From Gonatopus flavifemur (taxonomy: Eukaryota > Arthropoda > Insecta > Hymenoptera > Dryinidae): a stretch of 64,000 bases of DNA. Below, piece after piece: positions 1-12,150 of this stretch. A model generated the notes under the pieces. The model saw nothing but the letters and a program-made list of their open reading frames with translations, was not told the origin of the DNA and searched no databases. The stretch is from positions 19,300,001 to 19,364,000 of the forward strand of contig JAFFJZ010000002.1 of assembly GCA_018340375.1 (NCBI GenBank), read 5' to 3'. Each line of letters starts with the position of its first letter. Within the stretch, counting starts at the first letter, position 1. A program made the translations under genes and the position numbers.

Positions 1-1394
1 GGTACGGATTGTGATTATTCACACGTATATCGTGCCTATTGAATTTTATGTAACTTCGATCTGTCGACGAGGATAACTACATACTAGAAAACCGCGTAGT
101 GGACTTTGGAAAGTTCAATACCGTATATCGGTTTTTTTTTTAAAACGAAGAATCATTAATCTTTTTGACGTTTTTTCAATGAGCAAAGAATGAGACAATT
201 TTCTTCCATAAAATGTATACTGATTTTTTATGTTTTTGGAATCCATTTCTACTTTCGTCATTGAAAAGAGAAGAATTGTAAGAACGGTCCGGTTACTCAA
301 CTATAACAGTATAGGCGCGTATCGCAAAACACGGAAGTCTTCTTGTCCTTTCTTTAAAAAGACCTCGCGGAGTTCATAAAAATACACGGAGAGAGATTTT
401 TACTTCGATTTTTTCAAATCTCCCTTCTCCTGTATATTCAAAATTAAAAGTTCTGTGAGTCATTTTCTTCTATCACGTGAATAAAGTATATTAAATATCA
501 ACGAATTGATATTTTTCGTAACGTCGTCATGATCGTTTTAATTGAAAATTTAATTACACGCGCAAACATGTTTTTCCCTGTTGCTTGAATGGAGGGAAAT
601 CTCTCTTCTTACCGAATGCCGAGATAAACGTTGAAAAGTGACGTAACGTCATGGGGGAATCCATCGAAAAAGAATTCCAACCTTCATTCTTATTCACCTT
701 CTTCACCCCGGTAAATGTAAAGTTTACGTGTGAATGATGTAACAAATCATTTCGTCGAGATAGATCTAATCTTTGAAAAGTCAGAATAATCTCATAAGCG
801 TGTATACATGTATACATGTTCATGTATACTATATGAGCTGCTGTTACGTCTTTCTTTCCTGTTATAAACCAATCATCGAGACGTTACGCGTAACACGAGT
901 GAAATCTTGGCATTAAAGTGCAATTCTGTGATCCAAGACAAGGAAGCTGGACGATAAGCATTAATCGTATCTCGATAATACATCTCACCTTTTGTGATAA
1001 AATGCATATTTTCGAAGTAAGAAATTTGTATCTCTTCGTTGTAATTGGGATGGTACTTATTTTATCAGATTTTTGTACTCTGTATGAATATACAGTGAGC
1101 AAAGAGAGATTTTTGGGATTTTGTTGTAGTTGGGAATGTTATGATTCTCGAGATGCATAATCGAAGCGCTGAGATTCGTTATCTACTCAGTCAATGGGAG
1201 CAAAATGTCAGCATTTCATAAAGAACCACGGAATTTTTTTCCGTGACTTTCTTCACTGACTGTACATGAATATTTATCTCATTCGCAAGTTCGTAACACC
1301 TGCACGCGCTCTCAATAATTAAATCAATAATAGAATTTATAAAAAAATCTGTGCTGATACGATGAGTCATTAATAAATATATTGTCTGAACATA
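1..1394. other. Unassigned A+T-rich spacer
   Basis: I see no gene, paired inverted repeat or tandem array here. Short ORFs occur on both strands and overlap each other without protein-like composition. Confidence 0.5.
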
Positions 1395-1756
1395 CAGAGA
1401 AAAATGCAGGTCGAAAATATAGTAATCTTTAACCAAAATTTAAGAATATTTCTTAAATTTGTAATAAAGATGAAACGGTTCACATTTTTGTTGAATTTTA
1501 CTCGAAAAGGCATGAACAATTATCAATACTTAACAAACAATAGCCAAAAAATATCAACTTTCCAAAAGTCGCGCACGGAATTTTACAAACTGAAAATACC
1601 ATTTCGAAATTTTGTTATTTACTTTGTAAAATTTCATGGTTTTTCGAGTAAAATTCAACAAAAGTGTGAACCGTTTTATCTTTATTACGAATTTAGGAAA
1701 TATTCTCAAATTTTTATTAAACATTACTATATTTTCAACCTGCATTTTTCTCCGTG
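1395..1756. mobile_element. Palindromic MITE-like element, CAC-type ends
   Basis: The first ~130 bases and the last ~125 bases are inverted copies. The same peptide start (MQVENIV) is read inward from both ends on opposite strands, so the two short ORFs here are mirror images of the repeat and not genes. The right end reads CTCCGTG and the left CAGAGAAAAATGCAG. The element is flanked on both sides by CATA. A second, longer copy with the same arms lies at 7987-8682. No transposase is encoded. Confidence 0.75.
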
Positions 1757-1848
1757 CATAAAGAAATTGATACGTTTCCTTACAAAGATTCTACTCTGTG
1801 AAATGTTCATTTTTACCGTCTGAAAAATCTCCAACTCCATCGTAATCA

Positions 1849-2093
1849 CACTGTTAGAAGTTTCTGATTGAACTTTCAATTACATGTAGCGGGAGTAAAA
1901 GTTATTCACGTAAGTGAAAAATTTATTGAAATTTCAATTACATTCGAATGAAATTTCAGTTACGAAAATATATATTAATATATGATATAATATAGCAAAA
2001 ATTCAAAATTCAATTGCGTGTGAATGAATTCTCATTTCAATCACGAAGAATTGAAAATTTCATTTACAAATGTACATGAATAATATATTAAAT
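1849..2093 (-). mobile_element. Family H repeat (CACTG ends), truncated copy
   Basis: Inverted relative to the copies at 5060-5276, 26721-26941 and 28935-29645. They share a core resembling TTGCTATATTATATCATAC followed by ATTTTCGTAACT, and an outer CACTGTTAGAA-type end at the low-coordinate side. The other end is missing where the TTAA-flanked element at 2098 begins. Confidence 0.65.
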
Positions 2094-2097
2094 TTAA

Positions 2098-2362
2098 CCC
2101 TTACCCTGGAAACCAGGGTTTTTCATGTTCGAGCGAAAACCGTTTTCGTTCGTAACTGTCCAGATTTATTTAGAAAAATGAATATCAAAAAATTATTGTT
2201 AAGGTAACATCGCTATTGATATTTCAAATAGAATGTTTGAAAAGATGTCATACTGTTTTTCAGATTTTTTGGAATGGTTTAACAAGGTGAAAAGGACGAC
2301 AGAATTTTGAAGACCCTGATTTGCAGGATTAGGGTGTTGAAAAATCGTTTGCATCTTAAGGG
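2098..2362. mobile_element. Possible TTAA-flanked (piggyBac-like) short element
   Basis: It starts CCCTTACCC directly after TTAA and ends CTTAAGGG directly before TTAG, which may be a mutated TTAA. The left end carries a small palindrome, CCCTGGAAACCAGGG. The terminal repeat is only about six bases, so the assignment rests on the TTAA target and on similarity of plan to 38434-38593 and 43350-43802. Confidence 0.35.
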
Positions 2363-2366
2363 TTAG

Positions 2367-3746
2367 GGGGATACCAGTGACTCCTGACGATGCAACCCGA
2401 GCCAAACTTTGTCTGACAAATTATTCGAAAATCAAGCAGTGAAATCAAACTAGCGTTCTGCATAGACCATCTCTATTGATTGAAAAAGGTCTGTACAGAG
2501 CATGGAGGTATGAATATCTGGAGGGAAGCTAGTGACAAAGCTTTCGCTAAAAAAACGGAAGAGGATTGGTTCTCCCCAATTAGCTAATAATAAACAAAAC
2601 GATCAAAATATTACACACATAAACATTGACAAACATAACCCTTCCAAATCATTTATTATATTCTAATTTTGATGTATCGTGTAATTTCATTATTATTCCT
2701 GGTTAAATAAACCTATAAAACCTAATCAAATTGGTTGAATAAGATTTGGCAAGAAGTTAATACACTTTTCCATGGGATTTTTATAACACGCTTTGGAGTT
2801 TTAATTGAAAAAGTTTATTGAATGTAACTTAACCTGATTCAAAATGTTTCAACTGACTTCAACTTGAAGATTATAAAAGATTCTACGATATACGTGAAGA
2901 TTCAATGAGTTTTTTTAACTAGCGCTGTGGTTGTGAGTTCGTATTATTGCAAAGAAACTCATCTAAAAGTAGCACAATAGAATTCACGAATCATCATTTT
3001 CAGACCTTCGTTAGGGCTTACGCCAAGTAGTGGAATCAAAATTGGTGAATCTTGTTGCATCAGTTACAAATAATTTGAACGAAACAAATTCTTTTGCTTG
3101 AATCTTAGTTTCAATATCTCCTAAATTTTTTCATTTATTTTACACTTGCGATAACTTTTCAAATTGAAAACCCCTTGCTTTCAGTATTTTATTGGCTTTT
3201 CTGTTTTTTTAAATTGAATCTTCCGAGAATACATCAAGAAATAACCAAAAATTTTACTTCATCATCAAATCATATTTGAAAATTCCTCACATTCATTCAA
3301 TATCTAATTAATGCCGGAGTAGATAAATATGGCTGCCCTACGATCCCATTTCGTCTCTAATGCGATTCCCTTCATTTTGTTGCTTCATTTTTCAATGATT
3401 TGTCAGAATAGCTTTTTTTGTGTCCTTTTCTAACCAATGATTCTGGCTGCATCTTCAGGGGTCGCTGGTATCACCTTAAAGATGAAATACGACTTTATGA
3501 TCTATAATTCGAGGATTCCAGTCAAATAACCATTTCTCCCAATAAATGAATTCCACTCACTCATAATGAGATAGTTGCTTGATCCAAATTCATACAATGG
3601 TTGTGTGGCGTGTGATCAAATCAATGAATCCGCTCATTTGAAACAATTATCATTTAATTCATTTTGAAAAATCATTTTCTCTAAAATTGATAAAGAAAGC
3701 CAATACAATTAGGATCAATGAGATGTATTCCAGGGTCTTTTGTAAA
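2367..3746. other. Unassigned A+T-rich spacer
   Basis: No coding signal. A few GATTTGG/CAAGAA phrases near 2735-2760 resemble the interior of the CCC-type element at 23408-23623, but no ends can be placed. Confidence 0.4.
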
Positions 3747-4007
3747 CCCTGGTGGAAAAAAATTTTGAATTTAATTAAATTTTGATGAATTTCATGTTGA
3801 ATTTCACTCATAAATTTGACTCTTTTCTCATGAAAAACCAACAAGCAAAGATGAATTTCAACAAATTTCGATGAAATTAAATCAAATTCATTAAACTTTG
3901 CCAATTTTCTTTGATTTTTGTGAAGATTCGTGGATTTTTGTCCACTTTTAATAAAAAAAAAGTGTTGAAATTGTGAATGAAATTCAACAAAAGGTTTTCC
4001 ACCAGGG
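3747..4007. mobile_element. CCC-type short inverted-repeat element, TSD AA
   Basis: Left end CCCTGGTGGAAAA, right end TTTTCCACCAGGG, flanked by AA on both sides. The 261-bp interior is A+T-rich with repeated GAATTTCA/TGAAATTC words. A 123-codon minus-strand ORF covers it but only reads the repeat. This is a clear member of the CCC-end group with 2-bp target duplications described in the findings. Confidence 0.8.
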
Positions 4008-4296
4008 AAGGAAGGTTTTATCGAGTTCACAAAATCGATAGATTGATCGAATATATGAATTCATTGAAATAAAGAAATATGCTTCTGAAACAAAAGTGAA
4101 TACAATTCATTCCGACAAATTGCGATTAATTCTCAGAAGATTATAATATTTTCCTGCAGTTTAGTTTGTTTATGAAGAACTAATTCACCTTCAACCTATA
4201 GTAAGTAATGTTTCATGTAAATCAATATTTCTTCCAGATTGCAGCATTGAACATCATCAGCAGATATAACTTCATCGTAGAGAAGAGCAGTTTCTT

Positions 4297-4539
4297 CACT
4301 GGAAAACATATTTATTTGTCCTCTCTCCATAAAATATTTATTTGTAGGAATTAAATATTCAATTAGATGCAAAAACTGATTACTTGTGACGAATAATTTA
4401 TTCAATTAGAAGACTAATTTATTTGGGGCAAGCATTCCATTATTTGATTCGATTAAATATTTCATTATTCCTAAGAAATATTTTATGGAGAGAGGACAAA
4501 TAAATTATTCATTTGGTTGGAAGACATTTTTTTTCAGTG
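4297..4539. mobile_element. 243-bp MITE, copy 1, TSD TT
   Basis: Ends CACTGGAAAA and TTTTCAGTG. Subterminal blocks ATTTGTCCTCTCTCCATAAA and its complement face each other. The interior shares GATGCAAAA[A/G]CTGATTACTTGTG with the copies at 7388-7630 and 16144-16386; all three are exactly 243 bp. It is flanked by TT on each side instead of the usual TA. Confidence 0.88.
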
Positions 4540-5059
4540 TTCGCACTTCTTGAACATACTAATTATCTGGTTGGATAATCCGATTATTCCATTCCTCTTC
4601 ACTATGAGAATTTTCTAACACACAATTCATCCAATTGAAATTTAATTCATTGATTCAAAGGAAGATATATTCATATCGATAACTTCTTTGAATAATTCGA
4701 AGATCTGTTGAATTGAAGTAATTTTACAACAACTTCGAAATCAATACCGAATTGATTTCATATGCATTCTGTAAAATAAACTTTCTCAGACAAGAGAAAA
4801 TATTCATTGTTAGAAATATGTATATATTTCAACCAAATTTTGATTTTATACTCATAAAAAAATTTTATTCTGAGTGAAAGAAATATTTATATCATTTAAA
4901 TTGATAGTTTTTCTATTCTAAAACTTGTGGTATTGAAATAATGATATATTTCATTGAAAGGATGATTATCAGTTGTCTGTCGAAATGTTATGAATGGCTT
5001 CTGCCCATCAAAGTATCTCATAATCCAATCAATGATTCCACACTTCCGCGTGAATCATT
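4540..5059. other. Unassigned A+T-rich spacer
   Basis: Very A+T-rich, no protein-like ORF, no inverted repeat that I can pair. Confidence 0.4.
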
Positions 5060-5276
5060 CACTGTCAAAAATGTCTTGAAATTTAATACATTTTGCATGC
5101 ACATTTGTAAATGGAATTTCCAATCTTTGGTGATTGAAATGAGAATTCATTCACACGCAACTGAATTTTGAATTTTTGCTATATTATATCATACATTAAT
5201 ATATATTTTCGTAACTGAAACTCGTGTAGACTCGGAACAAAATTCATTGATTTAAAGCATTTTTTTTCTCTCAGTG
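5060..5276 (+). mobile_element. Family H repeat, CACTG ends
   Basis: Left end CACTGTCAAAAATG, right end TTTTTTTTCTCTCAGTG. The core at 5178-5215 is collinear with 29053-29076 plus 29520-29540. The 5200-5201 TA here is the empty site for the pogo-like insertion in the other copy. Left flank TT, right flank TA, so the target duplication is not preserved. Confidence 0.7.
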
Positions 5277-5992
5277 TATCCAATCAGAGGAGGAACGATC
5301 AATTTAATGAGTCGAATAATTTTGAATTAATCGTATCGCTTATGTAAGAAGGATAATTGAACATGATACAAAACGAAACAAGAAGTACGGAGTGATATGT
5401 ATGGAAACATGAAAAATTGATAAGATGAGTGAGAATGACACAAATGACGGGCCAGAAAACCATTACGTGATGGATGGAAGAATGAATGAGTACTCGCGTA
5501 AATACGTCGATCGTATACAACGAGTCTCAAACGGTTCTCCGCCGTTAGAGGTGAAAGAATGATTGAGTAATGCAACTTAAATCTTACGACAAAGCGGCAA
5601 TTCTACACAATGTTGGGTGAATGGTAACCGATAACTTTGTTATCGATTTTCTTGCATGAAAGATCTCATCCGACAAACGTCGTAACGTCCATTCAATGAG
5701 ATTTTATTGATGTTGATTTTCTTAAAACAGCATCAAGGGTGATTTAAACACAATCTTACACGACTCGGTGTGCTTATCCGGATTATTATAACTTGCTAAT
5801 GGGTCTATAAAATCTCTGATTTCATCATATTTATGAATATCCTAATGAGGCAAAGAATGATTTTGTAACGATCCTTCAGTCATTTGAGAATAAAAGGTTT
5901 TATTATGTTTTTTGTTTGGAAAAGTAAAAACTCAATAAATGTTTTTTGTTACTGTTACAATGTTTCTATAAATTTGTTTTTCCATGTTGCTA
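5277..5992. other. Unassigned spacer
   Basis: Two overlapping minus-strand ORFs (73 and 82 codons) are shifted frames of the same sequence and look non-coding. Nothing else is seen. Confidence 0.4.
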
Positions 5993-6265
5993 CGCTGAGA
6001 ACCCTCTTCTTGTTCATAGACTTGAAGAGAATTTCTTTGTCCTCATTCTGATAAATCTTGTTCCTAATGGAAAAAATAATTCATTTCAATAGAAGAATTT
6101 GTCATTTAATTGGAGTTACATTTTTCGAACTCAAGAAGGAATATATTTCTGTTTCAATTTGAAAATTATGTGTTCCAATCTGATGAAAACTCTTTCCATT
6201 GAACTGAATTTTTTTTCCCGTTGAAAAAAGAATTTATTAGAATGAGGACAAAGGAAGTTTCAGTG
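5993..6265. mobile_element. MITE-like element, CAC-type ends, TSD TA
   Basis: Left end CGCTGAGAACC, right end GTTTCAGTG, with TA immediately outside both. Inner arms TTTCTTTGTCCTCATTCTGA and TTAGAATGAGGACAAAGGA are inverted copies. No coding capacity. Confidence 0.65.
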
Positions 6266-7387
6266 TATGAGTAACTGTTTTCCTTAGATGACATTTTTTG
6301 TGGAGAGAAAGAATTCATTTTTATTTATTTTATTCGTAATAACAAGAAATTGTATGCATTCAATGTCGATATATAATTAACACCGCATTAGTCGCGCATG
6401 ATCTGACAGATACATTTTATCAATAAATATGTTCTACTGTCGATGTTGAAATTAATAAATATTATATTCCAAGTTGTGTGTACTCATTCACAACAAAATC
6501 TAAATATAATATTACAGTTATACTGAAAAAAATGTTTTGTGGTGGTAACTGAATTTTAGTTGTTTTAACAAAAGGTTTTTGTTGAAATCTGAAGAACAAA
6601 ATTCGTTGGTTAAAACAATGAAAATTTTGTTCAGTCTACAATAATAATAGTAACAAAGTTATATGAATGATGAGATTTTTTGAAAATTTTTTTCAATGTG
6701 TCTGTGGAAAACTAATATTGTCTCTAATAGATACGGCGCAAGCAGCAATATTTTTTTTCCGCGCGAGTAATGCAATGTTGAACTTCAATTAAATAAGTAT
6801 CAGAAAATTGAATAAAAATGCTTAGTCTTTAATAATAAATCTTTGTAGGTTTATCTAGAGTCGACATTCTCAATTTCGAAAACAAAATCTTTTTACCAAG
6901 TGAGAAAATCATTTTTGTTGTTAGACATCTTTATCCATATTGAATATTATTTCTAACTATTCATCTCGAAACAAAACAGTACGTGTCTTTTTGAATTTTT
7001 ACAATTTTTCAGGCTTTTATGTTTTTCGTTTACCTAAATTTGGGTTTATGAAGTACAAAATAATTGATTCTAATGAAAGAAATTTAATTTGTTGATTCCA
7101 GACATTCTGGCACAAATTCGGCAGGAATGACGCCATTTTATTTTTGTTACATCAGCAAAAACTTTAGGACACGAGTGAATATGAGCGCAAAAGAAAGGCT
7201 TTTCCTGATCACACGTTTTCAAGGAAAAATATTCAGACCTGGACTTCAACAAGGGGATGATTGATACCTTTTTACAAAATTTAAAGTAAGCAAAATTCGT
7301 TCGATCAAATAAGGTATAAAACAAGATGCCAATTAATGACTATATTTTCATCTGAGGACCAAACCATCGCTGATATAATGTATCCAA
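6266..7387. other. Spacer with a weak inverted repeat at 6530-6700
   Basis: The segment 6530-6700 begins CTGAAAAAAATG and ends TTTTTTTCAATGTG, with an inner pair TTGTTTTAAC/GTTAAAACAA. It may be a decayed CAC-type element. An 84-codon minus-strand ORF at 7070-7324 has cysteine and histidine residues but no zinc-finger spacing I would trust. Confidence 0.35.
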
Positions 7388-7630
7388 CACTGGGAGAAAT
7401 ATTTATTTGTCCTCTTTCCATAAAATATTTATTTTCAAAAATTAAATATTCAATTAGATGCAAAAGCTGATTACTTGTGGCGAATAAATTGTTAATTTAG
7501 AAAACCAATTTATTTGGGAGAAGCATTCCATTATTCGATTCGATTAAATATTCCATTAACCCTACCAAATATTTATAGAGAGAGGACAAACAAACTATTT
7601 ATTTGGTTGAAAGAAATTTTGTTTTCAGTC
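7388..7630. mobile_element. 243-bp MITE, copy 2, TSD AA
   Basis: Same orientation and interior as copy 1. Left end CACTGGGAGAAA, right end GTTTTCAGTC. Flanked by AA on both sides. Length again 243 bp although many internal positions differ. Confidence 0.85.
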
Positions 7631-7782
7631 AATCTATCGTATATGAACCACTTCCTTTGTTTTTTTTTCAGCGTTTCGATGAGCGTCTATTGTTTCTGAA
7701 AGAATGTTCTGAGATGATCATCAACATAAAGAGAAATTTAATTGGAAAGATGACCATTTGACTCGTAAGCTAGAATCATTGG

Positions 7783-7922
7783 ACAATAATTTGCAACATA
7801 ATCGTCTTATTCAACACACACGTAGTGAATCATCGCCAGATGAAATCTTGATTCTGACCATCATAGCTGGCGATGATTCAACATATACGTGTTGAACAAT
7901 ACGCTAATGTTGCAAATTATTG
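7783..7922. repeat. Compact 140-bp palindrome (hairpin-forming)
   Basis: ACAATAATTTGCAACAT on the left is matched by ATGTTGCAAATTATTGT on the right. Further pairing (TTCAACACACACGT/ACGTGTTGAA, TGAATCATCGCCAG/CTGGCGATGATTCA) continues inward to a small loop. It has no CAC/CCC end and no obvious target duplication. It could be a small MITE, or a transcribed hairpin if it lies in an intron. Confidence 0.7.
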
Positions 7923-7986
7923 TTTCACATTTTCCAATATTTCTAGTTCACAAAGGAGATTGTAATCTTTCCAAATAAATTTCTCT

Positions 7987-8682
7987 CACGGAGAAAAACG
8001 CAGTTTGGAAATATAGAAAAATCTCTAATGCAAAACTGGAGAATATTTCTTGAAATCTGAGAGTATTTCTTAAGTTCGTGATAAATATAAAACGGTTCAC
8101 ATTTTTGTTGCATTCTATTTGGGAAAGAATAAAAATTCATCAATACCTCAGAAAAAATAGAAGAATATATGAACTTTTCAGAAGTCGCGCATTAATTTTT
8201 CACAGAATGATGAACAAAATTTCGAAATGTTGTCATCCACTTCGTAAAATTTTATGCGTGACCCGGGTCGAAAAATTTGGACTGTTTTTGTCCTGATGAT
8301 ACTTTTTTAAGATTCTCAAAACAGGATTTTTTCAAGATTTTAGTCTGAATTTCTCCTTCAGCGAATAAAAGTGATTGAGGAGAAGTCCAGACTAAAATTG
8401 TGAGAACGTACTGTTTTTGTCCGCATTAATCAACAACCGTCAGAACAAAATCAATCTAAAAATGAAATAAAAAAAACAAAAGCCGTCCAAATTCTTCGAC
8501 TCGGGAACTTCTGGAGGTTCATATTTTTTTCTATTTTTTGTGAGGTATTGATAAATTTTCAACAAAAATGTGAACCGTTCGAACTTTATTACGAACTTAA
8601 GAAATACTCTTAGATGTTAAGAAATATTTTCCAATTTTCTATTAAAGATTACTATATTTCCAAACTGCATTATTCTCAGGGC
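7987..8682. mobile_element. Long palindromic MITE, relative of 1395-1756, with inner inverted-repeat insert
   Basis: Outer arms (7987-8150 and 8545-8682) share AACGGTTCACATTTTTGTTG with the element at 1395-1756. The left end is CACGGAGAAAAACGCAG; the right end is decayed. Between the arms lies a second inverted repeat, 8262-8505, starting CCCGGGTCGAAAAATTTGG and ending with its degenerate complement. That inner segment is absent from the other copy, so it looks like a nested insertion. Confidence 0.7.
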
Positions 8683-11186
8683 TCCATGAAATGGCTTGAC
8701 TCCTGAGATATGTTTTATCAGCCAATAGTGTACCATACTTGTGCCAAGGACAGGAAATTAATCGATAATTATTCAACAGTCACTGTACATTAACCGTTTA
8801 TTAGTTACGTTTGGATCGTTGGGACCCCTGTTCGTTTACTACAATACACTAGCATCAAATCAGTGACTTTCCCTTTCCGAAGTGCATTATTATTCCCAAA
8901 AGACATCCTTGACAAGATGTTCATGGTGCAAAATTATCAATCGATGATATCCGAGCTCAACCTTGCCACTTGAAAACTTGTTTATTAAACACTCAATTTT
9001 CATTTAGAATTATAGACTTTCTGACAGAAAATCAATCATGATGATTAATCTGATGTGATCAATTCATAACTTGTATTCATACGTCGTGTCATTAATAATT
9101 TCTTTAATCGATTTTCCAAGTCTCGAAACAAACAAAATCAAACTCAGAATAATGAAAACTCACGTTTTGACGGTCATTTAAATGCACACATCGTTCGCCT
9201 GATCATGAGATAACGAAATATTAATCGAAGCCTTCTAAATTTAGACTTAAATACAGTTTCTTAAATTTGCGCCCCACTTTTCATGCCAGTTCATTCTCCG
9301 GTTTCTACTAAGGATTATAAACGAATTTGCATATGCATATCATGAATCTCAAATTTAATTTCAATTGTAAATGATTAGTCTGAATTGCCTACTGTATAAA
9401 ATACCCTTAAACACGTGTAATTTCATTCAACGTTCGTGAGAAAGTATTTTTTCAATCATTTTACTGTATTCGATTTGTTTCAGTTTCAATCTATTCCAAT
9501 CGGAATATTTCGAAGAAGAAGCTCGTGGAATATTCCCTCGATAAATCATTCGAATTATATCGATTTTAGAATTATATTAACAAACACGTAAGGATACAAT
9601 GTCTTGCATTAATAAAACTTTCATTTGTTGTCCGATACAAGACATTGAATCACCTATAAACCTCGTTCCAACACGGTAAGCGCGTGCGGCTTCAGTGCAT
9701 ACTCAAACATGAAGATTGATGTTCTGTCAGTTTACTCACTGTCATATTCCTGTAATTGATCAACTTTCAACATTCGGATCTTCAAAGTTCATTCTTTATC
9801 AAATATATGATTCAAATTTTATTCCAAACGATTGCAAAAATATGAACAAGTGGAAGTTTCTCGGAAATCTGTTTTATTGCTATGCGCTTCTCTTTGGATA
9901 AGGGTTAATTGTTACTGTAAGAAACAAATTTCTTAAGAAAGCTCGTTTGTTATTGTATGGACAGCGCAAGCAAGTTTGCTCAAATGAACGGCAATTGATT
10001 GCTCTGAAGCGGATCTGGGTGAACCGACAAGCGACCAAAAATTCAACCGATCTCAATTCGGTTATTTTGTGGTGATTTTCTGGGTTTTTACCTCAAAAAT
10101 CCCTAAAACATTCCAAAAACGGAACATACTTTTTTGGTGACCTTTTGGTGGCAGGTTTTTTTACCAAATCAAAATATAACTGAAAGTAAACCAAAACCGA
10201 AGAAATTGGTCACTTTGGAATCGCTAGGGTGTTTTAGCAAATCAAGCTTTGCAATTCCAGCGAAGGTATTGTAAGTTTCGTTAACCCAGCGAATTGTCAT
10301 TGTTAGATCATTCAATCCACTTAACGAAGATGAATTCTTTTGAATAGTGGAATGTTTTTTCCCCGAGAATAAGATATATTTACTCTGCGCGTTATATTTT
10401 GGAAAAATATTTTGCTGTCGCATGGCGGTCAATGTACTTGCACGTTCGAATACTGATATATCACTCGCAAATTATTCATATTTGTTTTTTTCGTTCGCAT
10501 GAAATTAACACGCAATGCGTGCGAACGCGTGAAATGTTATCTGGGTATGATATGATGTAAAAACATTACTCAATTCTAACACTGTACCTCTGTGTACGTG
10601 GAAAGTAAAACACTCAAAATTCACAGACATTCCCACCCTGAGAGGAACATTCATTTATTATTGAAGTCATTATGAAAAATATATTTGAACTGGAGTTGAA
10701 CTGAAATTCAGCTTCATTTCCCTCTGGGTGTAAGAGGGCCTGTACTGGTATTTTCTTTGATTTATGGAATGAGTGCTGATTCAAGATCCGGTACCCGTTA
10801 CACTTTCCGTGATATCCGAATCTGCTCTCTCTTCATTTTACATTTCACGATCCTCCTCGAAGATTCATTCAAGAGGAAAGGAAGGATGGATTAAACAAAA
10901 GAATTCCATCGTCTTGTTCAATAAATATTCGAAAATCGTTATACAACTCTTTGTAAACATTCAACAAATGAAAGATAAACCCAAAACTGGAGTTTCAATT
11001 CTTCACTTTTGCCCGAAGCTTCTCTTTTAACGTTTATCGATTCCCCTTTAAATGCAGCGACTGAACTTTCTCCATCAAAGTGAAACAATGATGATAAAAA
11101 TACACACTACACGTTAGCAGCAACAGAGGACATTAAGGATGAAAATCATCGTATTCGCTTTTCCTATCACAATAATTAAGAAAATA
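8683..11186. other. Unassigned spacer
   Basis: About 2.5 kb with no recognisable gene. A short stem (CAATGTCTTG/CAAGACATTG) sits at 9598-9650. A possible degenerate pair, CACCCTGAGAGG/CCTCTGGGTG, lies at 10634-10730 but has no matching flanks. Confidence 0.4.
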
Positions 11187-11411
11187 CACTGTTACAAAAG
11201 AACTGGAATTTTCCGGCACCCAGGAACTGAAACATTTTTGTTCATGACGAATCCTTCAGTTCATGTACAAGAAAATTCCTGTTATACTGAAATTTTTTCG
11301 TATTTTACATGAAAATTTTCTGATTTTAATGTAATTTTTCAGTACAAATGTACAAGTTAATTGTTTTCATTACGCCACTGGAATTCTCCCGCAGTGTTTT
11401 TTTTTACAATG
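11187..11411. mobile_element. MITE-like element, CACTG-type ends, TSD TA
   Basis: Left end CACTGTTACAAAAGAACTGG. The right end, read on the minus strand, begins CATTGTAAAAAAAAACACTG and continues with GAATTCCAGTGG. TA flanks both ends. Arms are imperfect and the interior is A+T-rich. Confidence 0.5.
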
Positions 11412-11589
11412 TAGTTTGCGAGAAGTGATTAATTTGTGAAAAATGTTCTATACAAAGCTAAAAAACGTGACATAATTGTGAAAAGTTTTTCCAAAGGATC
11501 CCCAAAATATGTAGATGTTTTATATGAGATGTGCGAAGGTGCAATTATCGAACCGATATATTTTTGTCACCGGTATCGAAGTGTTTTCA

Positions 11590-11753
11590 GGAGGAGACAT
11601 CAACGTTGGAATAAACGATACATCGTGTATGCACGCACGAATGGTTATGCGACACGGAGTTCCATGTCTTTCGATCTCTCGTAAACTACGGTTTCCTATA
11701 CCTCGCTTTATGCAAAGAAAAGTTCCGTGTGCTTATACCGGATAGATATAGAT
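11590..11753 (+). other. Possible non-coding exon (acceptor and donor only)
   Basis: A good acceptor (GTGTTTTCAG) precedes this G+C-richer stretch and a good donor (GTAAGTAG) follows it. All three forward frames contain a stop before the donor; the most open one stops about 9 bases short. It could be an untranslated exon or chance. No peptide is recognisable. Confidence 0.15.
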
Positions 11754-12005
11754 GTAAGTAGAGTAGCTCGAGCTGTAATTGAAAGATAGAGACGTACAAG
11801 TGAATCAATCCCTGTATACAAGGTGTTCCAATCATTTTTACATGTTCTAAGTTCTTTATAGTCATCCGACAAACGCTTCGAGTGTGCACTTAAACCTCTT
11901 TCAAGACTATCCTCAACGCTTTTCGATATATCCTATTCCATGACATGAGATTCGCATTAGAATTCTGTCAAAATATACACTGAAAACACAGTTTGTTCCA
12001 GCTGA

Positions 12006-12150
12006 ACAAAATTTTGGTTGAAATGAATGCAGAGAAACTTTTTGGTTGGCTGAAATCAAATTTATTTGGGGTGAACATAATTTGGTTCACAATAATTAAG
12101 GCTTTCATACAGACAAATAAATTTTGTTTCAACCAAAATTTTGTGTATTT
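12006..12150. repeat. Remnant inverted repeat
   Basis: ACAAAATTTTGGTTGAAA on the left matches TTTCAACCAAAATTTTGT on the right. A CACTGAAAAC end lies just upstream at 11980, but no partner end is visible. Probably a truncated CAC-type element. Confidence 0.35.

Noticed and set aside
1404..1823. 139-codon forward ORF, the longest in the window
   Set aside because: It reads the arms of a palindromic MITE; the same peptide start appears on the opposite strand from the other arm. Not a gene.
7070..7324. Minus-strand ORF with several Cys and His residues, considered as a zinc finger
   Set aside because: The spacing does not match C2H2, BED or THAP patterns.
10634..10730. CACCCTGAGAGGAA / CCCTCTGGGTG pair, considered as another CCC element
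   Set aside because: Flanking dinucleotides do not match and the terminal pairing is short.
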